Below, piece after piece: positions 25,282 to 32,451 of a stretch of DNA of 64,000 nucleotides. This stretch comes from Paenibacillus urinalis (GTDB lineage Bacteria; Bacillota; Bacilli; Paenibacillales; Paenibacillaceae). A program made the translations under genes and the position numbers. The DNA is taken from assembly GCF_028747985.1 (NCBI RefSeq), contig NZ_CP118108.1, forward strand, positions 811,501-875,500, read 5' to 3'. The notes beneath the pieces were generated by a model. That model made no database searches, was not told where the DNA came from, and was given only the letters and a program-made list of their open reading frames with translations. The first letter of the stretch is position 1; the number at the start of each line of letters is the position of its first letter.

Positions 25282-25352
25282 GAATCGATGTATGTCAGTA
25301 GCGCTATGATAAAGCCAGCGAACAGTAACATATCGGCAAAAGAGAAGTGCAT
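25269..25352 (-). CDS. Type I toxin, small hydrophobic membrane peptide
   Basis: A 27-residue peptide: a few N-terminal residues (MHFSFADM), one membrane helix (LLFAGFIIALL) and the basic C-terminus TYIDSKKK. This plan, one helix ending in TYID-KKK, is that of the holin-like toxins of type I systems in Bacillales. A perfect anti-16S match, AAGGAGGTGA, lies 7 bp upstream, and CCTCC-ggaaa-GGAGG can fold to hide it, as known for several type I toxins. The stop overlaps the antisense RNA terminator. A TGGTATAAT extended -10 lies upstream at 25411-25419. Not found as a separate gene by length-limited annotation. High expression would be expected to depolarise the membrane. Confidence 0.75.
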   Translation of the reverse strand: MHFSFADMLLFAGFIIALLTYIDSKKK

Positions 25353-25360
25353 GAGCCTCA

Positions 25361-25375
25361 CCTCCTTTCCGGAGG
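25361..25375 (-). promoter_or_regulatory. Shine-Dalgarno-sequestering hairpin of the toxin mRNA
   Basis: CCTCC (25371-25375 as read on the minus strand) pairs with GGAGG (25361-25365) around GGAAA, which would cover the toxin's ribosome binding site. The stem is only 5 bp, so it may reduce rather than abolish translation. Confidence 0.5.
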
Positions 25376-25410
25376 AAGACCCGCCCACCTAGGCGTATCG
25401 TACAACCCAT

Positions 25411-25419
25411 ATTATACCA
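25411..25419 (-). promoter_or_regulatory. Extended -10 promoter of the toxin gene
   Basis: On the minus strand TGGTATAAT gives a consensus -10 (25411-25416) with a TGn extension. The leader from here to the toxin start is about 55 nt. Confidence 0.55.
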
Positions 25420-25426
25420 TGTGCCC

Positions 25427-25450
25427 TGAGAAATCAGGGCTTTTTTCTTG
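25427..25450 (+). terminator. Terminator, plus strand
   Basis: GCCCTGA-gaaa-TCAGGGC followed by six T. It would stop read-through from the left into the gene at 25539 and lies at the upstream edge of the toxin promoter. Confidence 0.8.
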
Positions 25451-25538
25451 CATTTTTCTTAAGGGTCAGGAATCTATCTGATTAAAAAAGCTGCGGCTCA
25501 AGATGCATAGAGATATCGGATAAAGGAGAGTAAATTAT

Positions 25539-26117
25539 ATGTTTAAAATCTATTATAGAATAGTTGATGATATGGATGAACTTAAGAAGGTTAGTAGCAA
25601 AGAGTTTGACGATGAATATGCGGATATATTTGGATTTTTTTCGATCCGAATTGGTATTGAAATAGAAGGATTTTATCATGATAGAGAACTAAGAGATGGT
25701 GAAATGGGACATGAGATGCTGACTGCTTGGTTTGAACTTTATTTAACTGCTTTAGAGGGGCTATATGAATTTGGCTATGCTGCCTTTAGAGAGGCAGGTA
25801 CATTAGACAGCTGGTTAGAATTCAGAATGAAAGATAACCAGGTTCAAATCAGTGCTGCGAAGGATACACTGCATAACAGCGAGTATATCCTTTTTATAGA
25901 TGAGAAAAGATTCGAATATCCTCGATGGAGGGACATAGAAATCCCTTTTGCTGACTTTAGAGGTGAGATTATAAACCAAACAAAATCTTTTGTGTATGAA
26001 GTAAAATCGTTAAATTCGGAATTAGGCGAGAGCCAATTAATTCAATCATTATTATCTAAAATAAATAGTAGGAATGATCCTACAGGACCATTCCCAACAT
26101 GTTTGCGAGATCACTGA
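25539..26117 (+). CDS. Hypothetical protein
   Basis: A 192-residue acidic soluble protein starting MFKIYYRIVDDMDELKKV, with regular alternation of helix and strand, an aromatic-rich mid-section (ELYLTALEGLYEFGYAAFREAG) and no membrane segment. AAAGGAGAG precedes the ATG. Its last 38 bp overlap the 3' end of the convergent exonuclease gene. Such stand-alone acidic proteins are often immunity-type or uncharacterised DUF proteins; no family is recognised with confidence. Confidence 0.65.
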   Translation: MFKIYYRIVDDMDELKKVSSKEFDDEYADIFGFFSIRIGIEIEGFYHDRELRDGEMGHEMLTAWFELYLTALEGLYEFGYAAFREAGTLDSWLEFRMKDNQVQISAAKDTLHNSEYILFIDEKRFEYPRWRDIEIPFADFRGEIINQTKSFVYEVKSLNSELGESQLIQSLLSKINSRNDPTGPFPTCLRDH

Positions 26118-26751
26118 AAGGCATATTCTTCTCTTCTCCGCTGCCAGATGAATAAACAAGTTCACTCGTATATAGAGGTTCCTCCGCTGCATTATTGTTT
26201 GTAAGAGTCAGCTTAGGATAGACATGAGCAAAGATTCTTCCCGTGTTAAGGGCATCATCTAATGCTTGGTGAGGACGTCCCATGAAGACTAGGTTCAAAT
26301 GCTCGAGCGCTCGCTTTAGTCCAAAACGGTTACCTGAGTTCTCCCCGTGCAGCATCGTAAACTGCAGCTGTAAGTCGTTATAGTTCATGAGCCAGGACAA
26401 GGAAAGGTCACGTTCACGACAGTGTCTTACCAGCTGATACTTATCATCAGGCCCCCATGCAATGAAATAATATGGCTCATCTCCTATCCAATTCGTGAAG
26501 GCAGACAGTATATCTTTAAATCCAGACGCTCCGTCAACATCCTCCTGTGTTATTCCGGTCAGTGCCGTGGTCATAGCGTTGACCTTTGGGTTGCGCTCAG
26601 GCTTAACGTACGAATGAAAGAGGTCCGTCATGATTATACCTTGGTTGGCTTCGTTTGTTGTCATCTTGATTGCACCGATTTCAATAATATCCCCTCCGCT
26701 TCGTCCCCTTAGGCACATGAACTCGAGATCCAATACGATGTAATTTACCAT
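26080..26751 (-). CDS. DEDDh-type 3'-5' exonuclease (KapD/DnaQ-like)
   Basis: A 223-residue protein with the three exonuclease motifs in order: YIVLDLEFMC (Asp-x-Glu, residues 8-10), IAWGPDDKYQL (the second Asp, about residue 100) and RPHQALDDALNTGRIF (His and last Asp, about residue 175). It removes nucleotides from 3' ends of DNA or RNA using two metal ions; Bacillus KapD-like proteins are stand-alone members. It is a single gene, convergent with, and overlapping by 38 bp, the hypothetical gene at 25539. The minus-strand start at 26751 is preceded by GGAGGCG. Confidence 0.85.
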   Translation of the reverse strand: MVNYIVLDLEFMCLRGRSGGDIIEIGAIKMTTNEANQGIIMTDLFHSYVKPERNPKVNAMTTALTGITQEDVDGASGFKDILSAFTNWIGDEPYYFIAWGPDDKYQLVRHCRERDLSLSWLMNYNDLQLQFTMLHGENSGNRFGLKRALEHLNLVFMGRPHQALDDALNTGRIFAHVYPKLTLTNNNAAEEPLYTSELVYSSGSGEEKNMPFSDLANMLGMVL

Positions 26752-26882
26752 GCTGGACTACGCCTCCTTCTATGATGTGCACGAGTATAGCAGAAGGAAA
26801 TGTCCGTATTCTGTCAGAGAATATATGTTCGCGCAAAACGGTTCAATATCAAACAAAGTTGAAAACCAGTTATAGAATGAAG

Positions 26883-26907
26883 CGGAGCCTCAAGCTCTGT
26901 TTTTTTA
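26883..26907 (+). terminator. Possible short terminator
   Basis: CGGAGC-ctcaa-GCTCTG is followed by eight T. The stem is only 6 bp with one G-T pair, and no plus-strand gene ends here, so it is tentative. Confidence 0.35.
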
Positions 26908-27004
26908 TTTTTATAAAAAGAACACTTGTTTGCTGACAGAACTATGCCACATGGTCATGCCATAATGGGCAGAAATTAATGGATTGAAGAGGAGAGAGAT
27001 GATT

Positions 27005-27319
27005 ATGCAAGAGGTACCATTTATTTCAGCCAATATAACGATTATCGTGTGTTTACTGATTAATATCTTATTATTTTTCAAGGAAGGGAGAGGACGAAGT
27101 GAGAGGTGGAATCAGATTATCGTAAATCCATTAAATATGGCTTTTTCTTTATTATTAGTCGGGTATACGGGTCTGAATTCCCTGTTTTTGATCCTGGATT
27201 TCAGCTTGGAGTACTATAAGCTGTTCATAGATATTCTTATGGCAGTCATTGTCCTTAGCTATCTGATCATGATGTTGAACGAAAGAAAAAGACATAACCA
27301 GGAACGAAATGGACGCTGA
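27005..27319 (+). CDS. Small integral membrane protein of unknown function
   Basis: A 104-residue protein with three predicted membrane helices (ITIIVCLLINILLFF, NMAFSLLLVGYTGLNSLFLIL, KLFIDILMAVIVLSYLIMML) and a basic tail (NERKRHNQERNGR). The ATG at 27005 is preferred, with GAGGAGAG 10 bp upstream; the ATG at 26999 and TTG at 26984 are alternatives. It is monocistronic and followed by a terminator. No family is recognised. Confidence 0.65.
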   Translation: MQEVPFISANITIIVCLLINILLFFKEGRGRSERWNQIIVNPLNMAFSLLLVGYTGLNSLFLILDFSLEYYKLFIDILMAVIVLSYLIMMLNERKRHNQERNGR

Positions 27320-27400
27320 CAAGAGATCAAGCCGACCATCCGGAGAAGAAAGTCGACAAGTTCAACCTCCTAGAGGGTAATCTTTTTCATAATAACGAAG

Positions 27401-27451
27401 GGATGAATGGAAGAAACTTAGGATATACACCAAAAATTCATCCTTTTTTTT
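27401..27451 (+). terminator. Terminator after the small membrane protein gene
   Basis: GGATGAAT and ATTCATCC arms are separated by a 27-base loop and followed by eight T. Confidence 0.6.
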
Positions 27452-27470
27452 CATTTAATTGCAAAAATAT

Positions 27471-27500
27471 ATGACATATTTCCATATTGTTCTATATAAT
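27471..27500 (+). promoter_or_regulatory. Sigma-A promoter of the WYL regulator gene
   Basis: ATGACA (27471-27476) and TATAAT (27495-27500) with 18-bp spacing, about 90 bp before the start codon. Confidence 0.6.
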
Positions 27501-27589
27501 AGTGAGTGTGGTTCTGAAGTATGAACTATAAATGAATCTTTTGGATTATGTGGTTTGAATAAATCTATAATGGCTGGGAGTATGGTTCT

Positions 27590-28543
27590 ATGTCTGACAA
27601 GTTTTTTCGCTGGTTTAAGATTATACATGCGATTCAGGCCAGGCCGGGTATTACGGCACCAGAGCTGGCTGAGAAATGCGAGTCGAACGAACGGACCATA
27701 TACCGGGATTTGCGGGCACTAGATACACTGGTCCCTATTACGAATATCGGGTATGGGAAGGGATATGCTTTTACGGGCAATTTCGCAATGTTTCCATTTA
27801 ATTGGACCGATGAAGAGGAGCTTGTATTCAGGATGCTTCCTTCGTTCGTAGATCAGACCAACCTGCCGCCGGGATTCGACAGTGCTTACGACAAAGTGAT
27901 GTCCTCCCATTATCGGAAGAAACGAAAAGATGCAGAGCTGCTCCAGAATGTCACGGATATCATCCAGATGGGGTCACCTGCGTATAGAGAGAATTCTCCG
28001 AATTATTTGCTGCAGGTCATTCAGGCGATTCTGGAGGAAAAAAGGATCAAGGTGCAATACCACACTCAGAGCCGAAACGAGCTGACAGAACGTGAGATTG
28101 CTCCGTATTATCTGGTCCCACGGGAACAGCGCTTTTATCTCATTGGATATTGTCATCAGGCGGAGGAGATCCGTACATTTCGGTTAAGCCGTTTTCGCTC
28201 CATGCAGATGACAGAGACACACTTCGACCGCAGGGATTTCAATCTAAAAAGTTATATGAAGAATACATGGTCCATCGAGCGCGGAGAGCAGCAGATTCAT
28301 TTCAAAGTGAAGTTCTCGGCCGATGTAGCTAGATACATAAAGGAAGAAGAGTTATTTGTCAGTCCGAAGATGAAAGACATGAAGGATGGAAGTCTCTTAT
28401 TTGAGGTGACGCTAAATCACGATCGAGAGTTCCTAAACTGGCTGAGCCAGTATGGTCCAGATGCCGAGATCCTGGAGCCGGTGAGCTACCGGGAAGTGAT
28501 GAGGGAGCGGCTGGAGAAGTGGAATCGGTTGTACACGAGCTGA
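27590..28543 (+). CDS. HTH-WYL transcriptional regulator (YafY-like)
   Basis: A 317-residue regulator. An N-terminal DeoR-type helix-turn-helix (IQARPGITAPELAEKCESNERTIYRDL; about residues 13-45) is followed by a WYL domain (about residues 145-225) with the conserved YYLVPREQRFYLIGY and FRLSRF segments, and a C-terminal WCX-like domain. WYL proteins bind ligands or nucleic acids and often control DNA-damage or defence genes. It directly precedes the NERD gene and the defence island, starting the same strand run; the next gene lies 13 bp downstream, so co-transcription with it is likely. Confidence 0.85.
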   Translation: MSDKFFRWFKIIHAIQARPGITAPELAEKCESNERTIYRDLRALDTLVPITNIGYGKGYAFTGNFAMFPFNWTDEEELVFRMLPSFVDQTNLPPGFDSAYDKVMSSHYRKKRKDAELLQNVTDIIQMGSPAYRENSPNYLLQVIQAILEEKRIKVQYHTQSRNELTEREIAPYYLVPREQRFYLIGYCHQAEEIRTFRLSRFRSMQMTETHFDRRDFNLKSYMKNTWSIERGEQQIHFKVKFSADVARYIKEEELFVSPKMKDMKDGSLLFEVTLNHDREFLNWLSQYGPDAEILEPVSYREVMRERLEKWNRLYTS

Positions 28544-28556
28544 GGAGGAGAAGAAG

Positions 28557-29270
28557 ATTCTCAAACAGATATTAGGCTGGTTTAAGAGCGAGAAGAAGCA
28601 AGAAGTTAAGAAGACAGTAAACAAGGAAGTTAAGAAGGAAAATAAGAGTACATCAGTAAAAACAAAGCCGAAAGTAGCTCCCACACGTATAGGTGAGCTT
28701 GGTGAGCACAAGATCAATATTCAGCTGGATCAGCTTCCAAAGGAATGTAGTTATATCAGCGACTTAATGCTCGTGAATCCCAAGTCACGCTCAGGATACT
28801 CTCAGATCGATCATGTTGTCGTGTCTCCGTATGCTATATTCGTGATTGAAACGAAGAATTATAACGGAGAGATCAAAGGAAAGAAGGAAGACAGGGAATG
28901 GGGCGTCAGCAATCGATACAAGCTTTACAACCCACTAAGACAGAACTATGGGCATATTAAAGCGATACAAGCACATATTCCAGACTTTAAGGTTCCCTAT
29001 GTTTCGATGATTTCATTTACGATGCGTTGCAGATTTAATGTCGATCCGGAGCTGAGGAAGATCCAGTCCAATGAACTGATTATATATGACGTAGAGCTTT
29101 CGGAGTTTATCCAGAGGAAGATTAATAGATTGAAAATGGAAGGAAAGAACCCATTGCTTTCTGAGACTGAGATTATAGAAATAGTAGGGAAACTGAGAGA
29201 TCTGAACATTACAGATCCATTTCTGCGAGAGCAGCATGTAAAAGGAGCAAAGACTGCTTCCCCTTCATAA
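28557..29270 (+). CDS. NERD-domain nuclease-related protein, probable ATT start
   Basis: A 237-residue protein. A short basic, Lys/Glu-rich N-terminal segment is followed by the NERD domain (about residues 45-165): TRIGELGEHKIN, then DHVVVSPYAIFVIETKNY, which contains the Asp and Glu-x-Lys of the restriction-endonuclease fold. The first ATG in frame (28767) would delete the beginning of the domain. The frame is open from 28503 and has no ATG, GTG or TTG before 28767; the ATT at 28557 lies 6 bp after GGAGGAG, and the following residues, LKQILGWFK, look like a genuine N-terminus. ATT starts are rare but real (infC). A mutated ATG is the alternative. Confidence 0.7.
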   Translation: MLKQILGWFKSEKKQEVKKTVNKEVKKENKSTSVKTKPKVAPTRIGELGEHKINIQLDQLPKECSYISDLMLVNPKSRSGYSQIDHVVVSPYAIFVIETKNYNGEIKGKKEDREWGVSNRYKLYNPLRQNYGHIKAIQAHIPDFKVPYVSMISFTMRCRFNVDPELRKIQSNELIIYDVELSEFIQRKINRLKMEGKNPLLSETEIIEIVGKLRDLNITDPFLREQHVKGAKTASPS

Positions 29271-29333
29271 ATATTTCTTGATACAAGAATCCTTACTAAC
29301 AAATTCAAATCAATTATTTAGGGGGATATTAGA

Positions 29334-30365
29334 TTGGCGTTGTGGCTATTTCGTGCCGGACGTTCTGGTGAGTACGAGTCCAAGTTTCTTAGTGATCAAA
29401 GAATCTATTTAACTTGGGATGAATTAAATATTGATCTAAGAGGTTTTGGAGAAAGATCTGATCTAATCGAATATCTAATGAATGATTATGAAGCAGAGAA
29501 GCTAGCCAGAGCTAGGAACTGGGCAAGTCAAATAATGCCGATTGTAAGCGAGATGAAAAAAGGGGACTGGGTTATTTTACCTAGCAAACTCAAATCTGCA
29601 ATCCATATCGGTGAGATTATGGGAGACTATGAGTTCCACCCGGATCATAGCAACCCTTATTATCACAGCCGAAAAGTGAATTGGTTTGCCACAGATATCC
29701 CAAGAACTAATTTTGACCAAGATCTGCTATATTCACTCGGAGCCTTTATGACAGTCTGCCGGATATCAAGAAACGATGCAGAAGAAAGAATTAAAGCGAT
29801 GCATAAGAATAACTGGATGACCAGCGGTTCAAAAGTTCAAATCAATATTCCTAGCCAAGATCCGCAAGAAGCTACCGAGAATATGTTTGATCTCGAAGAA
29901 TATGCGAATGATGCCATTGCTAAATATATTATTCGTAAATTTAAGGGACACGGTATGGCTAGAATTATTGATGCCGTTCTTAGGGCAAAAGGCTTCACCA
30001 CCTATATAAGTCCAGAAGGGCCGGACAAAGGTGTAGATATTTTAGCTGCTCCAGGAAATCTAGGCTTTGGTACTCCAAAAATTTGTGTGCAAGTGAAGAC
30101 ATCTGATACTCCAGTAGACAGACCAACCTTAGATCAATTGATTGGAACCATGCATAACCACAAAGCAAGTCATGGATTACTAGTATCTTGGGGCGGCTTC
30201 AAAAGCTCTGTTGATAAAGAAATTGCAGCACAGTTTTTTAATGTGAGATTGTGGGATCAGAAGGCGATTATCAATGAGCTACTAGAAACATACGACTCAT
30301 TGGATGCAGATATAAAGGCAGAAATTCCTTTAAAAAGAGCGTGGCTCCTAGCTGGTGAGGAATAG
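29334..30365 (+). CDS. Mrr-type restriction endonuclease, upstream partner of Zorya
   Basis: A 343-residue protein. The C-terminal half is an Mrr-cat endonuclease domain: GHGMARIIDAVLRAKGFTTY, then GPDKGVDILAA and ICVQVKTSDTPVD, which supply the Asp and Gln-x-Lys of the catalytic site, and a closing helix with SHGLLVSWGG. The N-terminal 180 residues (LWLFRAGRSGEYESKFL, KKGDWVILPSKLKSAIHIGEI) resemble PUA-like base-reading domains found on type IV enzymes. It starts at TTG 29334 behind GGGGGAT. It is the first of six same-strand genes running to zorD; the next starts 43 bp downstream. It could cut modified DNA alone or serve as the nuclease of the Zorya complex. Confidence 0.8.
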   Translation: MALWLFRAGRSGEYESKFLSDQRIYLTWDELNIDLRGFGERSDLIEYLMNDYEAEKLARARNWASQIMPIVSEMKKGDWVILPSKLKSAIHIGEIMGDYEFHPDHSNPYYHSRKVNWFATDIPRTNFDQDLLYSLGAFMTVCRISRNDAEERIKAMHKNNWMTSGSKVQINIPSQDPQEATENMFDLEEYANDAIAKYIIRKFKGHGMARIIDAVLRAKGFTTYISPEGPDKGVDILAAPGNLGFGTPKICVQVKTSDTPVDRPTLDQLIGTMHNHKASHGLLVSWGGFKSSVDKEIAAQFFNVRLWDQKAIINELLETYDSLDADIKAEIPLKRAWLLAGEE

Positions 30366-30408
30366 GGACTTATTATACAGGGAAGTGAATGGAGGAAGTT
30401 AAGGTAAC

Positions 30409-32370
30409 ATGTCGATTTTTAAATTCTTGGGTGAAGTGAATGAAGGCTTGTCTACTTTAGCTATTCAAGCTGAAGCAGATATATGGACGAATCCACGCAC
30501 AACCTTGACTCAAGGAAGGTTATTTAGCGAAGAACTCGCAACTATCGTTTCAAAAATGGAGAAAGTGGAGCCTGTGTATTCAATAAAACCAAGTGAACGA
30601 GTTCATCTTCTATCACGAAGAAATGTCATTTCGGATGAACTGAAGGACAGCTTTGACTGGCTGCGTAAGAACGGTAATATGGCTGCACATGATTTAAAAC
30701 CCATTCAGATAGATTTGGCTTTGTCAGCACACAGACATATTTTCACTTTAGCATTATGGTATGCGGAAGCTTATGGTCCGTTGGAAATTGAACTTCCGGA
30801 TTACCTGATGCCGAGGCCTATCAAAGATGAAGATATACCCAAAAAAGATCATTCGGTAGATATGGGGGAGCAAATCGAACAATTGCTTAGCGCTCAATTT
30901 GAATCTAAAATTCTCCCAACAATGAATAAGCAGTTTCAACAATTGCATGAATCCATTGCCCAAATAGCAGAGATGAATAATCGCAATAAGTTTGAACAAA
31001 CAGAAAGGGCTGAAAATCCTGCTGCTGATATTCAGCAGACTACTTCAATTGAGGTCTTAGAAACTGGCAATCAAGAAAAATCGGATATGGAAATTGGAGA
31101 GTACCTATCTTCCAAAGGACATAACATTTTAGACAAAAGGGCGAGTGGAGGAGCGCTATGGATTGTTGGCGGCTGGGAGCTCAAAGAAGAATTGTTTGGA
31201 CTTAAAGTGCTCGGAGCATTTTTTAAATTTGCGAAGAATGGGAGCCAGTCTACAAAGCGTTCCCCTGCCTGGTTTTTATTGAACAAAAAGCCAGTTAGCA
31301 TTCCTATAAATAACGAAGATATGAATGTTTCTAAGGAAGAGATAGCTGCTTCTATCGAGGAAACTATCATGCCAGAAGTGCGTATTTCTGAAGATGAGAC
31401 TAGAAAAGTAGACACTGTAGAGTCTACTGAGACTATGGAACAAGACAACACAACAATCAAAACCCAGAATGATGTAATCGATAGAATCGAAATCAGGAAA
31501 TCGTTTTTGAATAAAGAACTTGTTTTCCCTGCTTCTATGGCGGGAATGTCAATGTCCGAATTAAATCTTAAGGGTAACCAGGCCATTTTGGAGTATTTAT
31601 TTAATGAGCTGAAGGTTACTATGCTCCAAGAACTTCCTGAGAACCTTTCGCTTCTGCAAGATAATATTCCAGGAGTTGGACCCAAATCGATTGAACGCTT
31701 CGTTAAGCAGTTAGAAGAAGCGATAGCAGTTGAGAAGAAGTTAATTGGTTCCGGTAAACGTAAAGAGAATGCCGTGATAGCTTATCGAGAATTGAAAAAG
31801 AAACTAGGTAGACGACCTAATTATATTGAGCTTCATGAGCAAGGATCTATAGTCAGTCAGGAGTACCGGTCACTTTTTGATTCATATATCAACTTCTTAT
31901 TCTTAGCAAATGAACTAGACAAAGAAGAAGCCAGTGTGGCTAAACGATATTTAAAGTGGTTTCAAGAGGTGGATAATACGATTTTACGCAAAAGCTATAA
32001 AATGACGCTGCTGCTTGTGATGCTTGAACGTGGATCGGAGAATTGGATGGAGCCTATCACCGCGGACGAAGCGGTGCCGTTCTTCTATGATTTCTATATG
32101 GGTGACGAGACAAGAAAGTCTGTCGATTTCTCCGATTCAGAGACGCAAAAACTGTGGGATGCCCCACTTGATCGTACCGCTCAATTAATTAGCAGAATGC
32201 CAATGACCCACTGGTCAAAGTCATCTAATAAGCAAGTGATCTACTCGAATGATCAGTTCAGGGTAGGATTTCAGATTAAAGAAGCAGATCGAGAGTTGGT
32301 ATATAAGTGGACGAAAGAAATTTGCGAGTACAGACTGCTTCATTACTTCGAACGTAAATCGGACTCTTAG
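30409..32370 (+). CDS. DUF4145/HhH multidomain protein, upstream partner of Zorya
   Basis: A 653-residue protein without an evident enzyme core. Order of modules: an N-terminal DUF4145 (HEPN-like) domain with WLRKNGNMAAHDLKP (residues 83-97) and HRHIFTLALWYAEA; a helical linker; a small domain with GGALWIVGG (about 247-255) and KRSPAWFLL, as seen in several defence helicases; an acidic linker; a helix-hairpin-helix (DNIPGVGPKSIERFVKQL, about 422-439); and a C-terminal helical domain (YRELKKKLGRRPNYIELHEQ, TILRKSYKMTLLLVML) like the tail of DUF3427 helicases. GAGGAAG precedes the ATG. It lies 43 bp after the Mrr gene and 81 bp before zorA. It probably binds DNA and couples the nuclease to the Zorya machine; this is inference. 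Confidence 0.7.
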   Translation: MSIFKFLGEVNEGLSTLAIQAEADIWTNPRTTLTQGRLFSEELATIVSKMEKVEPVYSIKPSERVHLLSRRNVISDELKDSFDWLRKNGNMAAHDLKPIQIDLALSAHRHIFTLALWYAEAYGPLEIELPDYLMPRPIKDEDIPKKDHSVDMGEQIEQLLSAQFESKILPTMNKQFQQLHESIAQIAEMNNRNKFEQTERAENPAADIQQTTSIEVLETGNQEKSDMEIGEYLSSKGHNILDKRASGGALWIVGGWELKEELFGLKVLGAFFKFAKNGSQSTKRSPAWFLLNKKPVSIPINNEDMNVSKEEIAASIEETIMPEVRISEDETRKVDTVESTETMEQDNTTIKTQNDVIDRIEIRKSFLNKELVFPASMAGMSMSELNLKGNQAILEYLFNELKVTMLQELPENLSLLQDNIPGVGPKSIERFVKQLEEAIAVEKKLIGSGKRKENAVIAYRELKKKLGRRPNYIELHEQGSIVSQEYRSLFDSYINFLFLANELDKEEASVAKRYLKWFQEVDNTILRKSYKMTLLLVMLERGSENWMEPITADEAVPFFYDFYMGDETRKSVDFSDSETQKLWDAPLDRTAQLISRMPMTHWSKSSNKQVIYSNDQFRVGFQIKEADRELVYKWTKEICEYRLLHYFERKSDS

Positions 32371-32451
32371 ACCGCAAAATAGCTTCAAATCCGTTATAGC
32401 AGGACCCGATAGGGTTCTTTTTCAAATAATTATAAATTCGGGGGATTAACA

